This document shows positions 8,114 to 13,861 of a stretch of 13,861 bases of DNA, piece after piece. The DNA is taken from NCBI GenBank assembly GCA_024763595.1, contig JANTFK010000038.1:1-13861 (forward strand), read 5' to 3'. This stretch comes from Bacteroidales bacterium. Lineage in GTDB: Bacteria > Bacteroidota > Bacteroidia > Bacteroidales > GCA-2748055. Within the stretch, counting starts at the first letter, position 1. Each line of letters begins with the position of its first letter. A program made the position numbers and the translations under genes. A model generated the notes under the pieces. That model worked only from the letters and a program-made list of their open reading frames with translations, searched no databases and had not been told where the DNA came from.

Positions 8114-9552
8114 CGGATCTTTCCCAGCCGGTACCAGCCGTCGGGTTCCCTGCCACTGATGGCAAGCTGTACGCTGGGTTCCAATTTCCAGCGGTCGACA
8201 ATCGCAATCTGCACATCATAGTTACCTGCCGGCAGGTCGCCCGGGATAAATACACAGTTGTCATATATGTTGTCGCCGGGCAGCCATGTTTTAATATTTA
8301 CATCCAGCGGCAGCGTTACAGTTTTTGTACCCGATTTCAGACGGAGTGCAAGGGTGAAAGCTTTATAACAGGGTGCCACACCCTTGTTTACCCACCACGA
8401 TTTAAACGAAAGCTTGCCGTTCCGGCTAACCTCTCCCGGATAACTGAACCTTCTGAGTACAAAGCGGTATCCCATCTTCTTTAACCATTCATCGACCAGG
8501 TCCTGCCATTCAGGCGGTACCGGAGAAGATTTGGCATTGAAGGAGGAGATGTGCCATTTCAGTGTTTCGTTGAAAATATACCTGACATCATCCCTGTCAT
8601 AACCTTCCCGATCTTTCCACCTTCTAAAGGTACCGCAGATCTCCAGGCTGACCGGTGATGTTTTCCAGTCGTCGGCCACGCCATAATTGATAATGGCCTG
8701 AGGGTAAAAATCATACATATGTGTCCAGCTATTCTGTTCATCAGCCCAGAACCCCAGGTCGCCAATGCAATCCACCCGCCACCCCACAGGTATCCGGCTG
8801 TCAGCATACCGGTTGGTTTTTACATCCATCAACAGGGCAATCAACGGGGTTTTCTTAAATGAATCGGTATAGGCATTTACAAGTGCTTCCATGGTAGGTG
8901 TTGAAAGCAGTTCGGAACCGGCACCCTCACCCCATGCACCCACAATGGCCAGATCCACAGCTTCAAGGTCGGGATGACCGTCATACCGGGAACCCATGGC
9001 CCGGATGAATCCGCCAAAAAATTGTGCGTAGCGGGGATCTTCCGGATTAACCAGCCACTTATTGACCGGATTTTTATCATTCCATTCCTCCTCCGGTCCG
9101 ACCATCTCCCGGTACCAGTCCGGTACATCCCGCTTTTTATCTCCCGATGAGCCATAGGGAGCGATCCTCACCAGTAAAGTTTGTCCCCTTGACCTGGCAG
9201 TTGCCAGTGCCTTATCCAGCATATCCCAGCGATAGATGCCTTTTTCGGGTTCCAGGTACCTCCAGTAAATCCGGAAGTAAGCTATTGTCGTTGCAGGATG
9301 ATCCTGGTTGGTGAGATCGCCGTCAAATGCCTGATACACGATGGGGAACCCTTCGGTCCAGCCACTTCCCTCATTCAGATCGTCCCCGTTGAACCGTTGA
9401 AAGGTCATAAAGCCCATGCCCGGGTTCCGGATCACATCATCGATCTCAGCCGGCCTTATAACGATTTCATTAACGGGTATCTGACCTGTTCCTGTAATAA
9501 CCATAAAGGCGAAGAATGCGCATAAAAAGCAGCTGTTGTAAATCTTCAACAT
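8101..9552 (-). CDS. Exported clan GH-A-like protein with C-terminal DUF4832 domain
   Basis: A 483-residue exported protein. I start it at the ATG read from 9552, because this gives a signal peptide (MLKIYNSCFLCAFFAFMVITGTGQ) and lies 7 bp after the upstream stop; the longer open frame to 9816 overlaps the upstream gene and encodes no sensible leader. The N-terminal part looks like a glycoside-hydrolase TIM barrel: NPGMGFMTFQRF, a strand with YFRIYWRYLEPEKGIYRWD, then LLVRIAPYG. VDLAIVGAWGEG places Glu209 where clan GH-A enzymes keep the acid/base residue, and SLEICG offers Glu304 as a possible nucleophile. Both assignments are inference. From about residue 330, YRFVLRRFSYPGEVSRNGKL and WWVNKGVAP match the DUF4832 beta-sandwich as I remember it. 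It is the last gene of the minus-strand operon. Likely a glycosidase or glycan-binding protein; substrate unknown. Confidence 0.7.
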   Translation of the reverse strand: MLKIYNSCFLCAFFAFMVITGTGQIPVNEIVIRPAEIDDVIRNPGMGFMTFQRFNGDDLNEGSGWTEGFPIVYQAFDGDLTNQDHPATTIAYFRIYWRYLEPEKGIYRWDMLDKALATARSRGQTLLVRIAPYGSSGDKKRDVPDWYREMVGPEEEWNDKNPVNKWLVNPEDPRYAQFFGGFIRAMGSRYDGHPDLEAVDLAIVGAWGEGAGSELLSTPTMEALVNAYTDSFKKTPLIALLMDVKTNRYADSRIPVGWRVDCIGDLGFWADEQNSWTHMYDFYPQAIINYGVADDWKTSPVSLEICGTFRRWKDREGYDRDDVRYIFNETLKWHISSFNAKSSPVPPEWQDLVDEWLKKMGYRFVLRRFSYPGEVSRNGKLSFKSWWVNKGVAPCYKAFTLALRLKSGTKTVTLPLDVNIKTWLPGDNIYDNCVFIPGDLPAGNYDVQIAIVDRWKLEPSVQLAISGREPDGWYRLGKIRVTE

Positions 9553-9559
9553 GATGTTT

Positions 9560-12076
9560 TTATTCGATGATTGAATCGTAGATGCTCTGAAGAATGGATG
9601 TCCGGATATCCAGCTCATACAACAAGCGGTTTTGCCGTGTGGGATAAACCCTGTTACAGAGAAAGACATAGGTGATTTCATGCTCAGGATCCACCCATGC
9701 AAATGTACCCGTAAACCCCGAATGGCCAAAGCTGGACGTTGAGGCCCCGGGGCACGGATAGTCTTTTTCCGTCCCGTCGCGTTCGTCCAGCAGCGGTTTA
9801 TCAAATCCAAGACCACGCCTGTTTCCCAGCTCCGGAAACTGGTATGCGGAGTAGGTTCTCAATACCTCCTCTGCTATTAGTTGTTCCCCTCCGTAGCTGC
9901 CCATGCGCCGGTACATCTCGAAAAGTTTCAACAGGTCGTTGGCGGTGGAAAACAGACCGGCATTCCCGGCGTATGCCCCCATCATGGCGGCCCCTTCATC
10001 ATGTACGTATCCGTGAACCAGCTGTTTGCGGAACAGGGAGTCATATTCCGTCGGAACAATCCGTGACAGCGGATAATACCTGTAAGGTCTGAATCCCAGG
10101 TCCCAGGCTCCCAGCCTGTGATAGACACTATCCGTCAGAAAGGATTCGTAATCTACTCCGGAGAGCCTTTCGATCATCCTGGGAAAGAGGAAAAAAGAGA
10201 GCCCGCTGTACACATATTTCTTTTCTCCCAGTGCGGATTGCCGGATTTCCCGCTGCATCCTGTTCCAGTAATTCCCTTTTAGGTAGACCCGGTCGGCCAC
10301 CTCAACGGAGAACCTGGCAGATGGTTCGTTCCGTATGAAACGTTGCTTATAGCTGCCGTCTTTCCTGACCGTATTTTCCCAGAAAGGTATCCACGGGTAG
10401 AGCCCTGCCTGGTGCGTTAGTATATCCTTGAGTTCCAGAGCAGCTTTATTGGATCCTTTCATAGAGGGGACAAAATCGATCAGCCGGCCTGTATGGGAAA
10501 ACTTCCCTTCACTTTCCAGCATCATCAGTCCCGGTAAGGGTCCGGAGACCTTGGTAACTGAAGCCAGATCGTAGAGATCCTTCTTCCGTACCCCGATCCG
10601 TGAATCATAGGTGTGATAACCGTAGGTTTTGTGAAAGATCACGATTCCGTTACGGGCGGCAATGACCGCGCAACCTGGGTAAGCCCCGGCTTCGAGGCCT
10701 TTCTGAACAATGGAGTCTATTTTGTGGTTCAGGATGCCGGATGAGACCCCCGCATTCTCGGGGCATCCGTATTGCAACCGAAGACGGCCGGGAGTAGAGA
10801 TTCCTGATCCTGCCGGATAGTGATTACCGATGGCTACAGGCAGCACTCCTTTTCCACCGATTCCTCCGAAGAGAAGCTGGGCGGCCAGTTCTTCGCTCCA
10901 CCTGTTCTGTCCATAGGTCAGCACCAGACCGGCCGATGTCCTGGCACCGTTCAGTTTGTCAATGATATCAGGTTTCCCGAAGCAGACAGAAATTAGTTGC
11001 GTCTTCCCCGAGAGAGCGGTAATAAAACGGTCCGCACCTTCAGCTGGTCCGGAACCGCCTCTGGATTTCCCGCCGGAATAGATGCCCGCCAGCACCACAT
11101 CATAGGTCTCCAGTATCTTCAATAACGAGTCTTCCCAGGTTGTTCCGGGAATCCAGAAAAAATGGTCCGTCCGGGTATAGTTGCCGGCCATTTCCTGGAA
11201 GGGTGTGGTGGCCACTACAGCATTTTTCAGCGGTGGATTGATAGCCAGTGTAGCGATCCGTATGCTCTCCAGACCCCTAAGGGGAATGATCCTGTCGTTG
11301 TTATTGAGGACTGTGAGACAACCGGCATACAGCTCCCTGGTCAATGCTTCCTGTACCGGGGAGCCGGCCAGGTCCGCTGCAGCAATACCATCTGCCCGGA
11401 CAGGCTTGTTTAGACCTGACCAGTATTTAAATGCCAGGATACGCCTGGCCTGCCGGGTAATGGCTGCCTGATCTGCTGCCTGACCTGCTGATTGATCTGC
11501 TGTATGTGTGCCGGCCGGTGCCTGACCATCGCTGATTCCCATACCGGCCCTGTCTGTCACCAGAATGCCGTTTTCCTGAAGCACATTTCTTACAGGCATC
11601 TCGACAGCCGGCCACAGAAGCAGCTCTATCCCCAGTAACCTGTAATACCCGGCCATTCTTTTACCCATCCTATACAACAGGGAATCATCTTTGATGGCCT
11701 GCAGGGCCAGCGGACCGGGATAGCCGTTGCCCCATTCCCCTTCGATGGCAATGGCCAGCGGAACTTTGCTGGCAGACTGATAGTTATTGATAAGTTGCGC
11801 CGTTTTTTCAGCAGAGCCCGGATGAATAATAAGTCCGCCGATGCCATCCTGCCGGATAGCACGGAAAACAGCTGTCAGGAGTGCAATATCGTCATCCGGG
11901 CCTGCTGTCATCCAGACAGTTTGTGCCATCTGTTCTTCCTCCGACAGTGTTGCAAGTATCGAATCCACCCAGGGATGATCCAGGTATTGTTCATAGGGAG
12001 CCTGTTGTCCGTTGACTGGAAACAGCAACAGTGCAAGGTACAGGATGGTACACCACCTCGAATACTGTTGGTTCAT
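9560..12076 (-). CDS. GH3-like / serine hydrolase (beta-lactamase family) fusion with a shortened GH3 barrel
   Basis: An 838-residue exported protein with signal peptide (ILYLALLLFPVNGQQ). Residues 35-160 follow the start of a GH3 barrel (WVDSILATLSEEEQMAQ; DGIGGLIIHPG; VPLAIAIEGEWG; LQAIKDDSLLYRMG). The normal central part with KHFPGHGDT is missing; the sequence runs straight to GILVTDRAGMG, where Asp175 aligns with the usual GH3 nucleophile in TDALNM. A short repeat linker (193-206) and RRILAFKYWSGLNKP lead to a GH3 C-terminal-like domain (about 240-440). Residues about 450-838 are a class C beta-lactamase/PBP-like serine hydrolase with Ser506-Val-Thr-Lys509, Tyr623-Ser-Gly and His785-Ser-Gly-Phe. 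From memory, the intact Bacteroidota fusion runs nearer 1000 residues. The GH3 part is probably inactive or altered, while the hydrolase looks complete. Gaps to both neighbours are 6-7 bp, so it is co-transcribed. Confidence 0.85.
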   Translation of the reverse strand: MNQQYSRWCTILYLALLLFPVNGQQAPYEQYLDHPWVDSILATLSEEEQMAQTVWMTAGPDDDIALLTAVFRAIRQDGIGGLIIHPGSAEKTAQLINNYQSASKVPLAIAIEGEWGNGYPGPLALQAIKDDSLLYRMGKRMAGYYRLLGIELLLWPAVEMPVRNVLQENGILVTDRAGMGISDGQAPAGTHTADQSAGQAADQAAITRQARRILAFKYWSGLNKPVRADGIAAADLAGSPVQEALTRELYAGCLTVLNNNDRIIPLRGLESIRIATLAINPPLKNAVVATTPFQEMAGNYTRTDHFFWIPGTTWEDSLLKILETYDVVLAGIYSGGKSRGGSGPAEGADRFITALSGKTQLISVCFGKPDIIDKLNGARTSAGLVLTYGQNRWSEELAAQLLFGGIGGKGVLPVAIGNHYPAGSGISTPGRLRLQYGCPENAGVSSGILNHKIDSIVQKGLEAGAYPGCAVIAARNGIVIFHKTYGYHTYDSRIGVRKKDLYDLASVTKVSGPLPGLMMLESEGKFSHTGRLIDFVPSMKGSNKAALELKDILTHQAGLYPWIPFWENTVRKDGSYKQRFIRNEPSARFSVEVADRVYLKGNYWNRMQREIRQSALGEKKYVYSGLSFFLFPRMIERLSGVDYESFLTDSVYHRLGAWDLGFRPYRYYPLSRIVPTEYDSLFRKQLVHGYVHDEGAAMMGAYAGNAGLFSTANDLLKLFEMYRRMGSYGGEQLIAEEVLRTYSAYQFPELGNRRGLGFDKPLLDERDGTEKDYPCPGASTSSFGHSGFTGTFAWVDPEHEITYVFLCNRVYPTRQNRLLYELDIRTSILQSIYDSIIE
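11464..11511 (-). repeat. 12-bp tandem repeat in the GH3-like domain
   Basis: Plus-strand units CTGCCTGATCTG (11464-11475), CTGCCTGACCTG (11476-11487) and CTGATTGATCTG (11488-11499) are followed by a degenerate fourth unit. On the coding strand they give a four-residue repeat, A-D/G-Q-S/A, within residues 193-206, exactly where the GH3 barrel is shortened. Confidence 0.75.
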
Positions 12077-12082
12077 GATTCT

Positions 12083-13456
12083 TTACACATTAGCAGGCAG
12101 ATCAAAAGGTGACCTGTAAATTTTGGTCAGATAGGAATCCGCCTCCGGATCATTGATAAAACGCTCTGCGTGCGGATTGAACTGCAGTGATCTTTTTAGC
12201 CTGCAGGCAATATTCCCCAGATGGCACAAAGATGAGGATAGATGCCCTTCCTGGATATCGGCATGCAGATCCTGCCACCTGCCCGAACGGACACAATCAA
12301 TGAAGTTTGAAAAATGATCCAGCACCGAGTTGTGCTCCTGATCTGTGTACTTGAACAGGGGACCCGGTTCTTCTTTATAAGTTGAGTAACCGCTGGGCGT
12401 TATATTCACTTCGGTAAGGTAAGCCTGGCTTTTACCTTCATCTTCATTTCCCAGACTTATCCATCCATTTGCACCGTAGATCAGATTCCCGATCCTGACT
12501 TCTCCTTCGCTGTTGCTTCCCAGGCCTCTTACATCAAATTGCAGGATCTTTCCATCTGCATATTCAAACTCCAGGTGCTGGATATTGGGGGTTTCCTGAT
12601 CGCCATCCCAGATAAAATAATCCCCCATTCCCTGGATCCGTACCGGATGTTCCAGTTTATTCAGTGCCCATCTGGCCACATCTGCCTGGTGAATACCCTG
12701 GTTACCCAGGTCGCCGCTCCCGGTATCCCAGAACCAGTGCCACTTATAATGAAAACGGTTCTGATTGAAGGGCCGGTAGGGCGCCGGGCCCAGAAATGTA
12801 TCCCAGTCAACGCCTTCGGGGACAGCACTGTCCTTTACGTGTCCGATATTACCGCGAGGTTTGATACAGAGCCCTTTGGCCATGTATATCTCGCCCAGTC
12901 CATCATCATTGATAAACTTCATGGATTGCAGGGTAGCCTGGTTGCTTCTGGACTGTGTGCCGGTTTGTACCACCCGGTTATATTTTCTTGCTGCCTCCAC
13001 CATTTTTCTGCCTTCCAGCACCGTATGGGAGACCGGCTTTTCCACATAGACATGTTTTCCGGCCTGGCAGGCCCATATGGTCTGCAATGCATGCCAGTGA
13101 TTGGGGGTGGCGATTGTAACTGCATCAATCTCCGGATCCTCCAGTACCTTCCGGTACTCGGTTGTAGTGCTGGGTTTGTGACCGGTCAGCTTCTCCACTT
13201 CTGCCACTGCCTCCGGTAATAACCGTTGATCGATATCACAGAGGGTGACAATTCGGACGTTTTTGATCTTGGCCAGGGCATGATAATGGCTTTTACCGCG
13301 GCTGCGGATACCAATGACTGCCACATTTACAGTATCGTTCGGGCTTTTTTGATTTGAGATTCCGCCGGCAAGTGATGTGGCACCTGTCAGCGTAGCTGCT
13401 GTGGCAACACCTGATCTTTTCAGGAATGAGCGTCTGTCTATAGGGTTCATGTTCAT
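12083..13456 (-). CDS. Gfo/Idh/MocA family oxidoreductase with Tat signal
   Basis: A 457-residue NAD(P)-dependent sugar oxidoreductase-like protein. The N-terminus has a Tat signal: DRRSFLK (Arg8-Arg9) followed by a small-residue-rich hydrophobic stretch, so it is probably exported folded with its cofactor. The Rossmann part begins at VNVAVIGIRSRGKSH (about 43-57), continues with TLCDID, and ends with VEKPVSHT containing the family's catalytic Lys140. The C-terminal alpha/beta domain has GNQGIHQADVARWAL, where His256 and Asp259 are the usual catalytic or substrate-binding positions. Members oxidise or epimerise sugars, and some (GH109) cleave alpha-N-acetylgalactosaminides by an NAD-dependent route; I cannot assign GH109 from motifs alone. 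It is the first gene of the minus-strand operon, 6 bp ahead of the GH3/serine-hydrolase gene. The ATG read from 13450 is an alternative start. Confidence 0.9.
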   Translation of the reverse strand: MNMNPIDRRSFLKRSGVATAATLTGATSLAGGISNQKSPNDTVNVAVIGIRSRGKSHYHALAKIKNVRIVTLCDIDQRLLPEAVAEVEKLTGHKPSTTTEYRKVLEDPEIDAVTIATPNHWHALQTIWACQAGKHVYVEKPVSHTVLEGRKMVEAARKYNRVVQTGTQSRSNQATLQSMKFINDDGLGEIYMAKGLCIKPRGNIGHVKDSAVPEGVDWDTFLGPAPYRPFNQNRFHYKWHWFWDTGSGDLGNQGIHQADVARWALNKLEHPVRIQGMGDYFIWDGDQETPNIQHLEFEYADGKILQFDVRGLGSNSEGEVRIGNLIYGANGWISLGNEDEGKSQAYLTEVNITPSGYSTYKEEPGPLFKYTDQEHNSVLDHFSNFIDCVRSGRWQDLHADIQEGHLSSSLCHLGNIACRLKRSLQFNPHAERFINDPEADSYLTKIYRSPFDLPANV

Positions 13457-13475
13457 GTGTAAAATGGAGTTTAGC

Positions 13476-13506
13476 TAAAAGTACTATTTACGGTTTTGAA
13501 ATGCAA
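13476..13506 (-). promoter_or_regulatory. Candidate Bacteroidota-type promoter for the Gfo/Idh operon
   Basis: Read on the minus strand: TTG (13506-13504), 20 bp, then TACTTTTA (13483-13476), which matches the Bacteroidota -7 consensus TAnnTTTG at all but the last base. The predicted transcript would start near 13470, giving a short leader before the ATG at 13456. The short leader and AT-rich context limit confidence. Confidence 0.35.
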
Positions 13507-13693
13507 GTTGAAGATCCGCATTGAGCTTACCCCAATTTTTTTAACAAAACCAAATTCTAACTGAGCCTGGAATATTTCCATATTCGATATTTCCCGTAAT
13601 TTGCTGTGGGGAAAATCAATCCATACTGATGAATCCTATGCTACTATCATGAGACTTTATCAAAATAAGTATGATAACCAGAATCTTCCACCG

Positions 13694-13725
13694 TTTGATT
13701 CCCTGTAATTTTTTTATTACATTTC
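13694..13725 (+). promoter_or_regulatory. Candidate Bacteroidota-type promoter reading out of the window
   Basis: TTTG (13694-13697), a 20-bp spacer, then TACATTTC (13718-13725), close to TAnnTTTG with one mismatch. The spacer contains an inverted repeat, GTAAT-T6-ATTAC (13705-13720), which could be an operator. Transcription would start near 13732 and run through the palindrome and stem structure towards whatever lies beyond 13861. Confidence 0.3.
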
Positions 13726-13749
13726 ATGATTCTTGCGCACCCCATCCCC

Positions 13750-13761
13750 GTAGTATACTAC
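13750..13761. repeat. Perfect 12-bp palindrome GTAGTATACTAC
   Basis: The 12 bases are identical to their reverse complement. They are flanked by CCC(C) and (A)GGG, extending the dyad by three more pairs beyond one mismatch. It could be a dimeric regulator site, a transcript hairpin or part of a mobile-element end; the sequence does not decide between these. Confidence 0.6.
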
Positions 13762-13763
13762 AG

Positions 13764-13841
13764 GGTTAGCGAGCAAAGAAAGATCGAAATCCGGTTTCAC
13801 CGGACTAATGTATGCGTTGATTGATAGCGACTAACCTTTTT
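13764..13841 (+). promoter_or_regulatory. Nested inverted repeats ending in a T-run: possible attenuator, leader RNA or terminator
   Basis: GGTTAG (13764-13769) pairs with CTAACC (13831-13836), enclosing a tight hairpin TCCGGT-TTC-ACCGGA (13790-13804). The outer right arm is directly followed by TTTTTT. A closing stem plus internal hairpin plus T-run just ahead of a possible start codon (13848) looks like a structured leader or attenuator. No known riboswitch core is recognisable, and the outer stem is only 6 bp. Confidence 0.3.
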
Positions 13842-13861
13842 TCATAGATGAAGCGAAGAGG

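Larger units (their letters stand above)
13457..13861. other. Gene-free AT-rich region upstream of the minus-strand operon
   Basis: These 405 bases carry no coding region I can support. They are more AT-rich than the genes. From left to right they hold a candidate minus-strand promoter (13476-13506), a small inverted repeat TGGAA-TAT-TTCCA (13568-13580), a candidate plus-strand promoter (13694-13725), a 12-bp palindrome (13750-13761), and a nested inverted-repeat structure ending in a T-run (13764-13841). An ATG at 13848 begins an open frame that leaves the window after four codons, too little to judge. Confidence 0.7.

Noticed and set aside
9553..9816. N-terminal extension of the DUF4832 protein into the serine-hydrolase gene
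   Set aside because: The extra 88 residues are a shadow of the upstream gene in another frame; the ATG read from 9552 gives a proper signal peptide and a 7-bp gap.
12539..13219. Plus-strand open frame of 226 codons within the Gfo/Idh gene
   Set aside because: It is antisense to a well-supported Rossmann-fold gene and its Cys/His/Leu-rich translation shows no recognisable domain.
13649..13708. 19-codon open frame (MRLYQNKYDN...)
   Set aside because: Too short to support, no ribosome binding site, and it overlaps the candidate promoter.
13784..13810. tRNA T-arm resemblance in ATCCGGTTTCACCGGAC
   Set aside because: The loop is only 3 bases, GTTCRA is absent, and there is no acceptor or anticodon arm around it.
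13764..13836. Integron attC-like site suggested by GTTAG...CTAAC
   Set aside because: The outer boxes are in the wrong order for attC (which runs RYYYAAC to GTTRRRY), and the core consensus is not met.
13848..13861. Possible start of a gene (MKRR...) running off the right edge
   Set aside because: Only four full codons are visible, so neither coding nature nor family can be judged; mentioned only as context for the leader-like structure.
1..13861. CRISPR array, rRNA, tRNA or intact insertion sequence
   Set aside because: No regularly spaced repeats, RNA-gene landmarks or transposase motifs were seen on either strand.

Overview
The window most likely comes from the chromosome of a member of the Bacteroidota, probably a free-living or host-associated polysaccharide degrader. 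The signs are: GH3/serine-hydrolase fusions and DUF4832 proteins, which I associate with this phylum; start codons mostly without a strong Shine-Dalgarno sequence; candidate promoters of the Bacteroidota type (TTG/TTTG, about 20 bp, TAnnTTTG-like); and exported or lipoprotein enzymes in tight clusters. I cannot name a genus.

Layout: five plus-strand genes (1-8086) converge on three minus-strand genes (13456-8101), with only 14 bp between the two ends. The plus-strand set is a 5'-truncated transglutaminase-like membrane protein, an exported beta-helix protein carrying an inserted carbohydrate-binding-like module, a formylglycine-type sulfatase lipoprotein, a GH20 beta-N-acetylhexosaminidase-like lipoprotein, and a fusion of a DoxX-like membrane module to a TIM-barrel-like domain through a Tat-like membrane segment. 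Gaps are -4, -4, +41 and +4 bp. The minus-strand set, in order of transcription, is a Tat-signal Gfo/Idh/MocA oxidoreductase, a GH3-like/serine-hydrolase fusion with a collapsed GH3 barrel, and an exported clan GH-A-like protein with a C-terminal DUF4832 domain. Gaps are 6 and 7 bp, so each set looks like one operon. The last 405 bp (13457-13861) hold no gene I can support, but they contain candidate promoters on both strands and a cluster of inverted repeats ending in a T-run.

Functional reading (inference): the sulfatase and GH20 together point to a sulfated, N-acetylhexosamine-containing glycan such as a glycosaminoglycan, sulfated mucin or algal/animal sulfated polymer. The beta-helix protein is a candidate lyase, hydrolase or binding protein, and the DUF4832 protein a candidate further glycosidase. 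No SusC/SusD pair, sensor or sulfatase-maturation gene lies in the window, so this is a satellite degradation cluster or part of a larger locus. The most unusual parts are the membrane DoxX/TIM-barrel fusion and the GH3 domain that has lost much of its barrel but keeps a recognisable nucleophile motif and a complete-looking serine-hydrolase domain. With the Tat-exported Gfo/Idh enzyme, the fusion suggests periplasmic redox chemistry on sugars alongside hydrolysis. That link is a hypothesis, not something the sequence proves.
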